Shown: positions 26,387-38,357 of the stretch, in pieces | Layout of the letters: each line of letters begins with the position of its first letter | How positions within the stretch are numbered: position 1 is the first letter of the stretch | Assembly: GCF_013407925.2 (NCBI RefSeq) | Contig: NZ_CP060201.1 | Coordinates: forward strand, 5,255,001 to 5,319,000 | Reading direction: 5' to 3' | Source: Pseudomonas protegens | Lineage (GTDB): Bacteria; Pseudomonadota; Gammaproteobacteria; Pseudomonadales; Pseudomonadaceae | Length of the DNA stretch: 64,000 bases | The notes under the pieces: generated by a model | What the model was told of the DNA's origin: nothing | Seen by the model: only the letters and a program-made list of their open reading frames with translations | Databases searched by the model: none | Program-made: the position numbers and the translations under genes

Positions 26387-27142
26387 ATGACTGAGGAGCG
26401 CGTCGAGCGTGTGCTCGCCGAGGTTCATGACCAGTTCGGCATGATTCGGGTATTGGAAGTGGCGGACTACCGCTTCCTCGAATTTGGCGACGCCATCGAG
26501 CAAAGCTGCGTGTTCACCGCCGACCCCAGCTGGCTGGAGTACGACTACACCCGAGCCATGCTGATCGGTGCCCTGTGTCATGAGGCGCCGGAGAGCGCAC
26601 TGTTTCTCGGCCTGGGCGCCGGGACCCTGACCCAGGCCTGCCTGAAGTTCCTGCCGCTGGAAGACGTCGAGGCCATCGAACTGCGTCCGGATGTGCCGCG
26701 CCTGGCCATCGAGTACCTGGGGCTGGACGACGATCCGCGTCTATATATAAGAATCGGCGATGCCCTGGAGCTGCTGGACAGCGCCGAATCCGCCGACCTG
26801 ATCTTCGTCGACCTGTACACCGATGTTGGCCCCGGCGTCGGCCATCTGGCCTGGGGCTTTCTGGAAAACTGTCAGAAGCGCCTCAACCCCGGTGGCTGGC
26901 TGGTGATCAACCAATGGGCCACCGATGATGGCAAGCCCCTGGGTGCCGCTTTGTTGCGCGGGCTCTATCACCGGCATTACTGGGAACTGCCGGTGAAGGA
27001 GGGCAACGTGATTTTGATCGTGCCTGCCGATCTCGATCAGCAGCTCGACCTGCCAGCTCTGAACGCCCGGGCCGAAGCCCTGGCCCCGCGCCTGGGCTAC
27101 TCCCTGCAACCGCTGATCAAGGCCATTCGTCCCGCTACATAA
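26387..27142 (+). CDS. Spermidine-synthase-like methyltransferase-fold protein
   Basis: A 251-residue protein with the Rossmann motif [18 protein letters not shown], then [10 protein letters not shown] and [10 protein letters not shown], the usual strand order of spermine/spermidine synthase-like proteins. The key catalytic Asp-Tyr pattern of real spermidine synthases is not evident, and the enzyme is probably a relative of unknown substrate. AGGAG lies five bases before the ATG at 26387. Confidence 0.82.
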   Translation: MTEERVERVLAEVHDQFGMIRVLEVADYRFLEFGDAIEQSCVFTADPSWLEYDYTRAMLIGALCHEAPESALFLGLGAGTLTQACLKFLPLEDVEAIELRPDVPRLAIEYLGLDDDPRLYIRIGDALELLDSAESADLIFVDLYTDVGPGVGHLAWGFLENCQKRLNPGGWLVINQWATDDGKPLGAALLRGLYHRHYWELPVKEGNVILIVPADLDQQLDLPALNARAEALAPRLGYSLQPLIKAIRPAT

Positions 27143-27159
27143 GCCCTTGGCAGGAAACC

Positions 27160-27189
27160 GCTGGCCGGCGAAGACAATCGCCGGCCAGC
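27160..27189. terminator. Strong hairpin between converging genes
   Basis: A perfect 12-bp stem GCTGGCCGGCGA / TCGCCGGCCAGC with a 6-base loop. It lacks a T run, so it is either a weak terminator or a REP-like palindrome. Confidence 0.6.
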
Positions 27190-27193
27190 CTGT

Positions 27194-27985
27194 TCAACAA
27201 CCCTTGAACACCCCGGGGCGTTTCTCGATCATCGCTCGCACCCCTTCCTTGGCGTCCTCGCTGTTCATCAGCTTGTGCACCAGTGGCGGCAGGCCCTGAG
27301 CGGCCAGGGTTTCGCCCTCAAGCCGGGCCTGACGCGCCGACATCAGCGTCGCCTGCACTCCCAGCGGTGCCTGCCGGGCGATGCGTTCGGCCAGCTCGAC
27401 GGCCCGGGGCAGCAGGTCTTCACTGGCCATCACCTCCTGTACCAGCCCCAGTCGCAGGGCTTCGTGGGCATCGAACTCGTCACCGGTGAGCAACCAGCGC
27501 ATGGCATTGCCCCAGCCAGCCAGTTGGTGCAGGCGCAGGGTCGCGCCGCCGAAGGGAAATATCCCGCGCTGTACTTCCATCTGGGCAAAGCGGGTATTGC
27601 TGGCGCACAGATTGATGTCCGCCGCCAGCATCAGCTCGATACCGATGGTCAGGCAGTAACCCTGCACGGCGACGATCACCGGCTTGCTCACCCGCGGTCC
27701 GGCGAATACGCCCCAAGGGTCGCAGCCGCCGGGTGGTGCCTGCCAGCCCTGGGCCAGGGTGGCACCGACATTGGCCAAGTCCAGCCCCGCGGTGAAGTGC
27801 TCGCCGTGGCCGAACACCACGGCGATCCGCGCTTGGCTGCTGGCTTCGAACTCGCCGTAGGCCAGGCTCAGTTGGTTGAGCAGCTCCAGGTCGAAGGCAT
27901 TGCGCTTGGCGACCCGATCCAGGCCGATCAGGAAGAGATGACCGCGCAGTTCGCGGCTGACACGGCTGGCACTGGGCTGATTCAT
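27194..27985 (-). CDS. Enoyl-CoA hydratase/isomerase (crotonase) family protein
   Basis: A 263-residue crotonase-fold enzyme with the oxyanion-hole segments GEHFTAGLDLANV and GYCLTIGIELMLAADI, and KRNAFD near the N-terminus. The catalytic Glu pair of classic enoyl-CoA hydratase is not clear (RFAQMEVQRGIFPFGG), so an isomerase or other crotonase activity is as likely. Translation probably begins at the ATG at 27985. Confidence 0.87.
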   Translation of the reverse strand: MNQPSASRVSRELRGHLFLIGLDRVAKRNAFDLELLNQLSLAYGEFEASSQARIAVVFGHGEHFTAGLDLANVGATLAQGWQAPPGGCDPWGVFAGPRVSKPVIVAVQGYCLTIGIELMLAADINLCASNTRFAQMEVQRGIFPFGGATLRLHQLAGWGNAMRWLLTGDEFDAHEALRLGLVQEVMASEDLLPRAVELAERIARQAPLGVQATLMSARQARLEGETLAAQGLPPLVHKLMNSEDAKEGVRAMIEKRPGVFKGC

Positions 27986-28183
27986 GGACGCGATCCTCAA
28001 GGGGGGAAGAGGGAATGGGCGAGACGGCTTTCAAGCACCAGGGTGAATCGTTTTAGCGGTGGCGACCAACAGCGGCGGGCCCAAGCAAAATAGCGCGCCC
28101 TTCGAGTCTGCGCAAAGCCCGTGACCATCGGGCGTTGAGCGGATTTTTCCGATAAAAAAACTCCCTTTTTTGAGTAATTCCGG

Positions 28184-28405
28184 TATAGTACGCGCCGGCC
28201 TTTAGCCGGGCCACGTTTAGGTAATGCAATTCCCCGAAGTCAGCTTCGGCTGCTTGTCCGCTGCGCGGACTATCCTTGACGATCCATTCATCCAATCGTT
28301 TTCGCAAATCCCCGCCGACAAAGCTGCCAGGGTGACTCTTGAGTCTTACACGGCATGCGCAGCTTTGGAGCATGGGTCTTTGCGGATGCACTTAGAGGCA
28401 GACCC
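28184..28405 (+). promoter_or_regulatory. Promoter and long structured leader of the DEAD-box helicase gene
   Basis: TATAGT at 28184-28189 is the likely -10; no good -35 is seen. The RNA would start near 28196 and run about 210 nt to the ATG. It can form hairpins at 28195-28209, 28234-28249 (CCGAAG/CTTCGG) and 28256-28270 (GTCCGC/GCGGAC). Long folded leaders are typical of cold-shock helicase genes. Confidence 0.6.
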
Positions 28406-30079
28406 ATGACCCAGGAAATCGGCGGCTTCGCCGCTCTTGAACTTCATCCCAATATTGTTGCTGCAGTAGTCGCTACCGGCTATGAAGAGCCTTCGGCTAT
28501 TCAGCAGCAGTCGATCCCGATCATCCTTGCCGGGCACGATATGATTGGCCAGGCGCAAACCGGTACCGGTAAAACCGCTGCCTTTGCCCTGCCTATCCTG
28601 CACCGCATTGATCCGTCCAAGCGCGAGCCGCAAGCTCTGATCCTGGCCCCAACCCGTGAGTTGGCGCTACAAGTTGCAACCGCTTTCGAAACCTACGCCA
28701 AGCAAATGCCGGGCGTGACTGTTGTGGCCGTCTACGGCGGTGCGCCGATGGGCCCACAACTGAAAGCAATCCGGAATGGCGCACAGATCGTTGTCGCCAC
28801 GCCGGGCCGTCTGTGCGACCACCTGCGTCGCGACGAAAAAGTGTTGGCCACCGTGAACCACCTGGTTCTCGACGAAGCCGACGAAATGCTCAAGCTGGGC
28901 TTCATGGATGACCTGGAAGTCATCTTCAAGGCCATGCCTGAGTCCCGCCAGACCGTACTGTTCTCGGCCACCCTGCCGCAGTCGATCCGGGCCATTGCCG
29001 AGCGTCACCTGAAAGACCCGAAACACGTCAAGATCCAGAGCAAGACCCAGACCGTCACCGCGATCGAGCAGGCGCACCTGCTGGTTCACGCTGACCAGAA
29101 GACCTCTGCCGTTCTGAGCCTGCTGGAAGTTGAAGATTTCGACGCCCTGATCATGTTCGTGCGCACCAAGCAAGCGACCCTGGACCTGGCCAGTGCCCTG
29201 GAAGCCAAAGGCTACAAAGCCGCTGCGCTGAACGGTGACATCGCCCAGAACCAGCGTGAGCGCGTGATCGACTCCCTCAAGGATGGCCGTCTGGACATCG
29301 TTGTGGCCACCGACGTTGCCGCTCGTGGCCTGGACGTACCGCGCATCACCCACGTTTTCAACGTGGACATGCCATACGATCCGGAATCCTACGTGCACCG
29401 TATCGGCCGTACCGGCCGTGCCGGTCGCGAAGGCCGCGCGCTGCTGCTGGTGACTCCGCGTGAGCGCCGCATGCTGCAAGTGATCGAGCGTGTGACCGGG
29501 CAGAAGGTTGCCGAGGTTCGCCTGCCGGACGCCCAGGCTGTTCTCGATGCGCGCATCAAGAAGCTGACCAACAGCCTGTCGCCGCTGGTGGCTGACGCTG
29601 AAGCCACCCACGGTGAACTGCTGGATCGCCTGACTGCCGATATCGGTTGCAGCCCGCGCGCCCTGGCCGCGGCCCTGCTGCGCAAGGCTACCAACGGCCA
29701 AGCACTGAACCTGGCAGCCATCGAGAAAGAGCGTCCACTGGTGCCTAACAGCGCGCCACGTGGTGATCGTCCTGAGCGTTCCGGCGATCGTCCTGATCGT
29801 GGTGACCGTGAGCGTCGCGCGCCAATGCCTCTGGGCGAAGGCCGTGCTCGCTGCCGTACTGCGTTGGGTGCCCGTGACGGTATCGCGGCCAAGAACCTCT
29901 TGGGCGCGATCCTCAACGAAGGCGGCCTGGCCCGTGAAGCCATCGGTCGCATCCAGGTGCGTGACAGCTTCAGTCTGGTCGAGCTGCCGGAAGACGGTCT
30001 TGATCGTCTGCTGACCAAGCTCAAGGACACTCGCGTTGCCGGCAAGCAGCTGAAGCTGCGTCGCTACCGCGAAGATTGA
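28406..30079 (+). CDS. deaD: DEAD-box RNA helicase DeaD/CsdA-like
   Basis: ATP-dependent RNA unwinding in ribosome assembly and cold adaptation. The 557 residues contain the Q motif, motif I AQTGTGKT, motif II DEAD (LVLDEADEMLKLGF), SAT (FSATLP), the helicase C domain with ATDVAARGLDVPRI and HRIGRTGRAGR, then a basic R/D/P-rich linker and a C-terminal DbpA/CsdA-type RNA-binding domain ending RRYRED. The start is the ATG at 28406 with GAGG about nine bases before it. Confidence 0.96.
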   Translation: MTQEIGGFAALELHPNIVAAVVATGYEEPSAIQQQSIPIILAGHDMIGQAQTGTGKTAAFALPILHRIDPSKREPQALILAPTRELALQVATAFETYAKQMPGVTVVAVYGGAPMGPQLKAIRNGAQIVVATPGRLCDHLRRDEKVLATVNHLVLDEADEMLKLGFMDDLEVIFKAMPESRQTVLFSATLPQSIRAIAERHLKDPKHVKIQSKTQTVTAIEQAHLLVHADQKTSAVLSLLEVEDFDALIMFVRTKQATLDLASALEAKGYKAAALNGDIAQNQRERVIDSLKDGRLDIVVATDVAARGLDVPRITHVFNVDMPYDPESYVHRIGRTGRAGREGRALLLVTPRERRMLQVIERVTGQKVAEVRLPDAQAVLDARIKKLTNSLSPLVADAEATHGELLDRLTADIGCSPRALAAALLRKATNGQALNLAAIEKERPLVPNSAPRGDRPERSGDRPDRGDRERRAPMPLGEGRARCRTALGARDGIAAKNLLGAILNEGGLAREAIGRIQVRDSFSLVELPEDGLDRLLTKLKDTRVAGKQLKLRRYRED

Positions 30080-30107
30080 TCCGCCCTCGGGCTGATTGAT
30101 CAGGCAT

Positions 30108-30139
30108 AAAAAATCCCCGACTGGTTCGGGGATTTTTTT
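30108..30139 (+). terminator. Terminator of the DEAD-box helicase gene
   Basis: AAAAATCCCCGA pairs with TCGGGGATTTTT around the loop CTGGT, followed by a T run. Confidence 0.93.
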
Positions 30140-30163
30140 TACCTGGAGTTTGGGCTGGGACTG

Positions 30164-30186
30164 TTCGCCGGCAAGCCGGCTCCTGC
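30164..30186. repeat. REP-type palindromic element
   Basis: Single copy of the TTCGCCGGCAAGCCGGCTCC REP form between the converging helicase and dioxygenase genes. Confidence 0.75.
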
Positions 30187-30216
30187 GGGGTTTTGTAGCT
30201 GCCTGCCGGTGAGGCA

Positions 30217-30984
30217 TCAGCCAAAGCGGTAGATGTCCATGCCCAGGGCGCCCAGGGTGAAGCCCTGGTGGGCCACGCTGAATTCGCCACCGGCGCCGCG
30301 GGCGAAGTACAGCGGCAGCAGGTGTTCATCGCTGGGATGGCTGCGCACGGCATTCGGTGCCTGCTGCCGGTAATCATGCAGGGCCGCTTCATCATTGGCC
30401 GCCAGCTTCTCGATCATCCAGTCACGAAAGGCCTTGGCCCAGGGCTCGACGCTTTCTGGACCTGCATGCCAGTCCAGCTCGCGCAGGTTGTGGGTGATGC
30501 TGCCGGAGCCGATCAGCAACACGCCCTGTTGCCGCAGGATCGCCAGGGCGTGGCCGATGCGAGTCTGCAACGCCAGGCCCAGGCGGCTGGGCAGCGAGAG
30601 CTGGACCACCGGGATATCCGCCTGCGGATACATCAGTGACAGCGGTACCCAGGCGCCATGGTCGAAGGGGCGCTGGCTGTCCAGTTGTGCCGACAGGCCA
30701 TCGGCCTGGAGCAGTTGCACCACCTGGGCGGCCAGTTCCGGGCTGCCGGGGGCCGGGTATTGCACAGCGAACAGCGCTGCGGGAAAACCGCCGAAATCGT
30801 GCCAGGTTTCCGGGTGCGGGCTGGCGCTGACCCGCAGGTCCTGGCTTTCCCAGTGAGCCGAAACCACCAGGATCGCCTTGGGTCTTGGCAGTTCGGCGGC
30901 CAGGCGAGCCAGGGCAGGGCCACTGGCGCCGGGTTCCAGGGCCAGCATGGGAGAACCATGGGAGATGAACAGACTGGGGAGCAT
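30217..30984 (-). CDS. DODA-type extradiol aromatic ring-opening dioxygenase
   Basis: A 255-residue class III extradiol dioxygenase of the YgiD/4,5-DOPA dioxygenase family. Metal ligands are visible as SHGSP (His10), the HWE segment, and IGSGSITHNL with its His; FDHGAWVPL is also typical. The physiological substrate is not known. The upstream gap contains a perfect 13-bp palindrome (AGATCATTGATCT, 31024-31036), possibly an operator shared with the divergent tpm. Confidence 0.9.
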   Translation of the reverse strand: MLPSLFISHGSPMLALEPGASGPALARLAAELPRPKAILVVSAHWESQDLRVSASPHPETWHDFGGFPAALFAVQYPAPGSPELAAQVVQLLQADGLSAQLDSQRPFDHGAWVPLSLMYPQADIPVVQLSLPSRLGLALQTRIGHALAILRQQGVLLIGSGSITHNLRELDWHAGPESVEPWAKAFRDWMIEKLAANDEAALHDYRQQAPNAVRSHPSDEHLLPLYFARGAGGEFSVAHQGFTLGALGMDIYRFG

Positions 30985-31023
30985 GAGGAAGGTCCTGAAG
31001 GTTAAGATGCGCCATCTTCAATC

Positions 31024-31036
31024 AGATCATTGATCT
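31024..31036. promoter_or_regulatory. 13-bp palindrome between divergent genes
   Basis: AGATCA-T-TGATCT, centred between the dioxygenase gene and tpm in an A/T-rich stretch where operators would be expected. Confidence 0.4.
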
Positions 31037-31086
31037 AAATCTAATATAAGTTTTAGCGCTTTTTGATCGAATTTTAAGGACTTCTC

Positions 31087-31755
31087 ATGCAAGCGGACTT
31101 TTGGCAAAAACGCTGGGAGCGGGATCAGATCGGCTTTCACCTGGCAGAGGTCAACCCTTACCTGCAGCAGTATTGGCCGGCCCTGGGCCTGGCGCCGCAA
31201 ACCCGGGTGCTGGTGCCGTTGTGCGGCAAGAGCCTGGACCTGATCTGGCTCGCCGACCAAGGGTTCGAGGTGCTGGGCATTGAGCTTGCGGAAAAGGCGG
31301 TGGAGGACTTCTTTCGTGAGCATCAGTTGCAGCCGCAGATCAGCCAGCACGGGGAGTTCAAGGTCTACGCCAGCGGGCCCATTCAGCTCTGGTGCGGTGA
31401 TTTCTTTGCCCTGACTGCCGAGGACGCGGCGGGTTGCACAGCCCTGTACGACCGTGCGGCCATGATCGCCTTGCCGCCGCCGATGCGGCAGCGCTACAGC
31501 GCCCACCTCAATGGCCTGTTGCCGGAGGGCAGCAAGGGGCTGCTGATAACCATGGACTACGCCCAGGAGCAATTGGACGGGCCGCCATTCGCGGTGCTCG
31601 ACGATGAAGTTCGCCAGCGCCTGGGGGATGCCTGGCAACTGCAGGTGGAAACGGAGCGCGACATTCTGGGAGAGAGCTGGAAGTTTCTTCAGGGCGGTGT
31701 GACCCGGCTGGTGGAGCGGGTCTATCGCCTGAGCAAGCAGGGCGCGGCGGGATAG
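31087..31755 (+). CDS. tpm: Thiopurine S-methyltransferase Tpm
   Basis: SAM-dependent methyltransferase acting on thiopurines and, in pseudomonads, on tellurite and selenium compounds. The 222 residues start with the family motif [14 protein letters not shown] and contain [19 protein letters not shown] (SAM-binding loop) and [16 protein letters not shown]. Length matches bacterial Tpm (about 218). An AAGGA precedes the ATG at 31087. Confidence 0.95.
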   Translation: MQADFWQKRWERDQIGFHLAEVNPYLQQYWPALGLAPQTRVLVPLCGKSLDLIWLADQGFEVLGIELAEKAVEDFFREHQLQPQISQHGEFKVYASGPIQLWCGDFFALTAEDAAGCTALYDRAAMIALPPPMRQRYSAHLNGLLPEGSKGLLITMDYAQEQLDGPPFAVLDDEVRQRLGDAWQLQVETERDILGESWKFLQGGVTRLVERVYRLSKQGAAG

Positions 31756-31772
31756 GTTTTTAGCGGCCAAGC

Positions 31773-31801
31773 AAAAGGGCGACTCGCGTCGCCCTTTTGG
31801 G
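31773..31801. terminator. Bidirectional terminator between tpm and htpX
   Basis: AAAAGGGCGAC 31773-31783 pairs with GTCGCCCTTTT 31788-31798. Confidence 0.92.
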
Positions 31802-31818
31802 TAGTGCCTTGCAGTGGA

Positions 31819-32706
31819 TCAGCCGCGACGACGCAAGGCGTCGATACGCTCTTCCAGCGGCGGGTGGCTCATGAACATGCGAGCCAGACCCTGTTTGATG
31901 CCGCCATTGATGCCGAAGGCGTTCAGGGTGTCGGGCATATGCACCGGCAGGCCTTGTTCCGAACGCAGGCGCTGCAGGGCGCCGATCATGGCGTTGGTGC
32001 CGGCCAGGCGGGCACCGGCTTCGTCGGCACGGTATTCACGCTTGCGCGAGAACCACATGACGATGGCGCTGGCCAGGAAACCCAGGACCAGCTCGGCGAA
32101 GATGGTCGCCACGTAGTAGGCAATGCCCTGGCCTTCTTCGTTCTTGAAGATCACCTTGTCGACGAAGTTGCCGATGATCCGCGCGAAGAACATCACGAAG
32201 GTGTTCACCACGCCCTGGATCAGCGCCAGGGTCACCATGTCGCCGTTGGCAACGTGACCGATCTCGTGGGCCAGTACGGCTTTCACTTCATCGGGCGAGA
32301 AACGCTCCAGCAGGCCCTGGCTGACCGCCACCAGAGCGTCGTTCTTGTTCCAGCCGGTGGCGAAGGCGTTGGCCTCGTAGGCCGGGAAAATACCGACTTC
32401 GGGCATCTTGATCCCGGCTTCGCGGGACAGTTGCTCAACGGTTTGCAACAACCATTGCTCATGGCGGGTGCGCGGTTGAGTGATGATCTGTGTGCTGGTG
32501 CTCATCTTCGCCATCCACTTGGAGATGAACAGCGAGAACAGCGAACCGGCAAAACCAAAGACGGCACAGAAAATCAGCAGCTGATTGAGGTTGAGATCAA
32601 CCCCATTGGCCGCCATGAACCCGTTGAAGCCGAAAAGGCTCAGGGTGATGCTGGCAATCAGCACGACCGCAAGGTTAGTGGCCAAAAACAGCAGGATTCG
32701 CATCAT
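31819..32706 (-). CDS. htpX: Membrane zinc metalloprotease HtpX
   Basis: Inner-membrane quality-control protease that degrades misfolded membrane proteins. The 295 residues have two N-terminal helices, the zinc motif HEIGH with a downstream Glu ([14 protein letters not shown]), two further helices and the ending LEERIDALR. Two adjacent ATGs (32706, 32703) can start it; E. coli HtpX also begins MMRI. GAGGAG lies upstream. Confidence 0.97.
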   Translation of the reverse strand: MMRILLFLATNLAVVLIASITLSLFGFNGFMAANGVDLNLNQLLIFCAVFGFAGSLFSLFISKWMAKMSTSTQIITQPRTRHEQWLLQTVEQLSREAGIKMPEVGIFPAYEANAFATGWNKNDALVAVSQGLLERFSPDEVKAVLAHEIGHVANGDMVTLALIQGVVNTFVMFFARIIGNFVDKVIFKNEEGQGIAYYVATIFAELVLGFLASAIVMWFSRKREYRADEAGARLAGTNAMIGALQRLRSEQGLPVHMPDTLNAFGINGGIKQGLARMFMSHPPLEERIDALRRRG

Positions 32707-32804
32707 GGTTGTAGAAATCTCCTCAAGCTAAAGATGTAGCGTACTGCGGGGTATATAAGGTGCGGCAACGGCCTATTCAATACGGCTTCTATTTCAAACT
32801 GTGT

Positions 32805-32826
32805 CGTCTAGCCCCGGGGCTAGACG
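32805..32826. repeat. Perfect 22-bp palindrome
   Basis: An uninterrupted palindrome centred on CCCCGGGG, with arms CGTCTAGCCCC / GGGGCTAGACG. It has no T run. It is about 100 bases upstream of htpX on the minus strand, so it might be an operator or a transcript-end hairpin. Confidence 0.6.
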
Positions 32827-32964
32827 CGTGCATTGGCGCGGCGCGGGCGATTGTCGGACGGGGCAAGCAACCGGCTGCGGTGCAGACTTTGTGACAATAG
32901 GCCAGGCGGAAAGTGCAAGCTTATAGAAGGGGCGTGGTGCAGGGCAGCGAAGATGTGTTGCTGA

Positions 32965-33001
32965 ATTAATCGCAGTGCGACCGGGTAAGGATCGCACTGC
33001 G
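32965..33001 (-). terminator. 3' hairpin of alaA
   Basis: Arms CGCAGTGCGA 32971-32980 and TCGCACTGCG 32992-33001 form a 10-bp stem ten bases past the alaA stop; on the minus strand it is followed by ATTAATTC. Confidence 0.7.
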
Positions 33002-33010
33002 TGATTCGGA

Positions 33011-34222
33011 TTATTGGCGGTAGGACTTGAGGAAACTTCCGATCCGACCAATGGCCTGTTCCAGGTCGTCGACCCGCGGCAGAGTGACCACCCGGAAGTG
33101 ATCCGGCCAAGGCCAGTTGAACGCGGTGCCCTGGACCACCAGGAGTTTTTCCGAAAGCAGCAGGTCGAGAACGAACTTCTCGTCGTTATGGATCGGGCAG
33201 ACTTTCGGGTCGATCCGCGGGAAGGCATACAACGCGCCCATGGGTTTCACGCAGCTGACCCCGGGAATGTCGTTGAGCAGCTCCCAGGTGCGGTTGCGCT
33301 GCTCCAGCAGGCGGCCGGGCGGCAGCACCAGGTCGTTGATGCTCTGGTAGCCGCCCAGGGCCGTCTGGATCGCGTGCTGGCTGGGCACGTTGGCGCACAG
33401 GCGCATGTTGGCCAGCATGTCGATGCCTTCGATATAGCTCAGGGCATGCTGCTTGGGACCGGAAATGGCCACCCAGCCGGAACGGAAACCGGCCACGCGG
33501 TAGGACTTGGACAGGCCGTTGAAGGTCAGGCACAGCAGGTCCGGTGCCAGGGAGGCGGTGCAGATGTGCACGGCGTCATCGTAGAGGATCTTGTCGTAGA
33601 TCTCGTCCGAGAACACCACCAGGTTGTGCTGGCGGGCCAGTTCCAGCATGCCCAGCAGCACTTCCTTGGGGTACACGGCGCCGGTGGGGTTGTTCGGGTT
33701 GATGATCACCAGGGCCTTGGTGTTCGGGGTGATCTTGGCCTTGATGTCGGCCAGGTCCGGCCACCAGTTGGCTTGCTCGTCGCACAGGTAGTGCACCGGG
33801 TTACCGCCGGCCAGGCTCACCGCGGCGGTCCACAGCGGATAGTCCGGGGCCGGTACCAGCACTTCGTCGCCGTTGTTGAGCAGGGCCTGCATGGCCATCA
33901 CGATCAGTTCGGAAACACCGTTGCCCAGGTAGATGTCTTCAATGCCGATGCCTTCCACCTGCTTTTGCTGGTAGTACTGCATCACCGCCTTGCGCGCACT
34001 GAACAGGCCCTTGGAGTCGCTGTAGCCCTGGGCGGTGGGCAGGTTGCGGATCACGTCCTGGAGAATCTCGTCCGGCGCTTCGAAACCAAAGGGCGCCGGG
34101 TTGCCGATGTTCAGCTTGAGGATGCGATGGCCTTCCTCTTCCAGGCGTTTGGCGTGCTTGAGCACTGGGCCGCGAATGTCATAACAGACGTTGGCGAGCT
34201 TGTTCGATTTGCTGACCTGCAT
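33011..34222 (-). CDS. alaA: Alanine-synthesising aminotransferase AlaA
   Basis: PLP-dependent glutamate-pyruvate aminotransferase. The 403 residues show the class I fold with the N-terminal [20 protein letters not shown] typical of Ala[20 protein letters not shown], and the PLP lysine in [16 protein letters not shown]. The ATG at 34222 is the standard start; the frame is open 54 codons further. It is divergent from msrB. Confidence 0.93.
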   Translation of the reverse strand: MQVSKSNKLANVCYDIRGPVLKHAKRLEEEGHRILKLNIGNPAPFGFEAPDEILQDVIRNLPTAQGYSDSKGLFSARKAVMQYYQQKQVEGIGIEDIYLGNGVSELIVMAMQALLNNGDEVLVPAPDYPLWTAAVSLAGGNPVHYLCDEQANWWPDLADIKAKITPNTKALVIINPNNPTGAVYPKEVLLGMLELARQHNLVVFSDEIYDKILYDDAVHICTASLAPDLLCLTFNGLSKSYRVAGFRSGWVAISGPKQHALSYIEGIDMLANMRLCANVPSQHAIQTALGGYQSINDLVLPPGRLLEQRNRTWELLNDIPGVSCVKPMGALYAFPRIDPKVCPIHNDEKFVLDLLLSEKLLVVQGTAFNWPWPDHFRVVTLPRVDDLEQAIGRIGSFLKSYRQ

Positions 34223-34446
34223 GGCGATGTGTTCCCGAAAATGAACGATCCAGGCGGAGGGTGAACTACCGTACTGGGAATCCTGCCGTGTCACACCGGC
34301 CTGTAGCCCGCACCGGTTGCGGCAAAATCCGTTTGAATGGGTGTAACGCGGCTGCCAGACTGGCGTCTGACGAGGCGCAATCATACGTGCCGCCCGATCC
34401 GTGGAAAAGACACAGATCGGGCTTTTTCCGTTGCAGAGGAAGGACC

Positions 34447-34839
34447 ATGGAAAAGCTGGAAAAAACCCTGGAAGAATGGCGGGCGATGCTCGATCCGGAG
34501 CAGTACAACGTCTGCCGGCTCAAAGGCACCGAACGCCCGTTCTCGGGCAAGTACAACGCCACCAAAACCGATGGGGTCTATCACTGCATCTGCTGCAATG
34601 AGCCTTTGTTCGACTCCCGGGCCAAATTCGACTCCGGTTGTGGCTGGCCCAGTTTCTACGAGCCGATTGCCGACAGCGCCATGGTCGAGATCCGTGACAT
34701 GAGCCACGGCATGATCCGCACCGAAGTGGTCTGTGCCAAATGCGATGCCCACCTGGGTCATGTCTTTCCGGACGGTCCGCCACCCACCGGCCTGCGTTAC
34801 TGCATCAACTCGGTGTGCCTGGATCTGCTGCCGCGCTAG
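34447..34839 (+). CDS. msrB: Methionine-R-sulfoxide reductase MsrB
   Basis: Reduces methionine-R-sulfoxide in proteins. The 130 residues carry two zinc-binding CxxC pairs (CICC and CAKC), [11 protein letters not shown], and the catalytic cysteine in [18 protein letters not shown] precedes the ATG at 34447. Together with gpx and the OspR-type regulator that follow, it forms an oxidant-defence cluster. Confidence 0.96.
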   Translation: MEKLEKTLEEWRAMLDPEQYNVCRLKGTERPFSGKYNATKTDGVYHCICCNEPLFDSRAKFDSGCGWPSFYEPIADSAMVEIRDMSHGMIRTEVVCAKCDAHLGHVFPDGPPPTGLRYCINSVCLDLLPR

Positions 34840-34844
34840 GCAGC

Positions 34845-34870
34845 AAGGCGACTCGTGCAGTCGCCTTTTC
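34845..34870 (+). terminator. Terminator of msrB
   Basis: AAGGCGACT 34845-34853 pairs with AGTCGCCTT 34859-34867 around CGTGC, followed by TTTC. Confidence 0.88.
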
Positions 34871-34874
34871 ATCG

Positions 34875-34896
34875 ATTAAATTGCACACAATTTAAT
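34875..34896. promoter_or_regulatory. Operator-like perfect inverted repeat upstream of gpx
   Basis: ATTAAATTG-CACA-CAATTTAAT lies 46 bases before the gpx start. Perfect A/T-rich inverted repeats of this size are typical binding sites for MarR-family OhrR/OspR repressors; the OspR-type gene is the next one in the operon. Confidence 0.75.
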
Positions 34897-34941
34897 TGGG
34901 CGCTATTTTTAGCGGCTCTTATCTTGAGTGGAATTGCTGCC

Positions 34942-35427
34942 ATGACCGACTCGCTGCTGACTATTCCCTGTACCACCATCAAAGGCGAACACAAGACCCT
35001 GGCGGACTTCGCCGGCAAGGCCGTGCTGGTGGTCAATACCGCCAGCAAGTGTGGCTTCACCCCTCAGTACAAGGGGCTTGAGGAGCTGTGGCAGACCTAC
35101 AAGGACCAGGGCCTGGTAGTGCTGGGTTTTCCCTGCAACCAGTTCGGCAAGCAGGAACCGGGCGACGAAGGGGCGATTTCCGAGTTCTGCGAGCTGAACT
35201 ACGGCGTCAGCTTCCCGCTGTTCAAGAAGATCGATGTCAATGGCGCCGCGGCCCACCCGCTGTTCGTCCAGTTGAAGCAGCGCGCGCCCGGTGTCCTCGG
35301 TTCCCAGGGCATCAAGTGGAACTTCACCAAGTTCCTGATCGGTCGGGACGGCAAGCTGGTCAAGCGCTTCGCTCCGGCGACCAAGCCCCAGGACCTTAGC
35401 CGCGAGATCGAAGCCCTGCTCAAATGA
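34942..35427 (+). CDS. Glutathione peroxidase (cysteine type)
   Basis: Reduces hydroperoxides, with thioredoxin or glutathione as reductant. The 161 residues show [12 protein letters not shown] with the peroxidatic Cys in place of Sec, [13 protein letters not shown] with the catalytic Gln, and [10 protein letters not shown] with the catalytic Trp and Asn. The ATG at 34942 gives the family N-terminus. The last four bases (ATGA) overlap the start of the regulator gene. Confidence 0.95.
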   Translation: MTDSLLTIPCTTIKGEHKTLADFAGKAVLVVNTASKCGFTPQYKGLEELWQTYKDQGLVVLGFPCNQFGKQEPGDEGAISEFCELNYGVSFPLFKKIDVNGAAAHPLFVQLKQRAPGVLGSQGIKWNFTKFLIGRDGKLVKRFAPATKPQDLSREIEALLK

Positions 35428-35871
35428 ACGATTTGCCCGTGGATTCTTCCCTCCAGCTCGACCGCCAGCTGTGCTTCAAGCTGTACGCCGCCTCGCGGGC
35501 GGTGGTGCGTGGCTACAAGCCGATGCTCGACCGCCTGGGCCTGACCTACCCGCAGTATCTGGTGATGCTGGTGCTGTGGGAGTGGCAGGCGACGCCGGTG
35601 CCGCAGCCGACCGTCAAAGCCCTGGGGGAGCGCCTGTTGCTGGACTCCGGAACCCTGACCCCGCTGCTCAAGCGTTTGCAGCAATTGCAATTGGTGCAGC
35701 GTCAACGTTCCGGGCGTGATGAGCGCGAAGTGCACCTGAGCCTGAGCGAAGCCGGACTGGCGCTGCGCGATCAGGTGCCACCGCTCAAGGCGGCGCTGTT
35801 GTGCGACAGCGGCGTCAATCTCGACAACCTGGATCCCTTGCGCGACGGCCTCGATCACCTGTTGCGGCAGA

Positions 35872-35888
<17 letters not shown>
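35424..35888 (+). CDS. OspR/OhrR-type MarR regulator
   Basis: A 154-residue MarR fold paralogous to OhrR at 20023. The sensing cysteine is in [12 protein letters not shown] and a second one is in LLCDSGVN, the two-cysteine arrangement of OspR, a thiol-based repressor of the neighbouring glutathione peroxidase gene in P. aeruginosa. Translationally coupled to gpx by ATGA. The inverted repeat at 34875 is its likely operator, giving an autoregulated peroxide-responsive operon. The 3' end overlaps the converging SagS-like gene by 17 bases. Confidence 0.9.
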
Positions 35889-38208
<2,320 letters not shown>

Positions 38209-38357
38209 TTTCGTTTCCCTTCGCTGCGCAAGCATAGCTGATCATCTTTGGTTGCCGGTCGGTTCGGCAGCAGCTGACAAGGCGATAGACCCTTTGATCA
38301 GGACGGCGTTTGGTCTGTGTGCCGCATCATTACCTTGAACGTGCCTGAGGAAAAGCC

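Larger units (their letters stand above)
32707..33010. other. Gene-free region with palindrome
   Basis: About 300 bases with no convincing gene. It contains the htpX promoter region, a perfect 22-bp palindrome at 32805-32826 and the alaA 3' hairpin. Confidence 0.5.
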
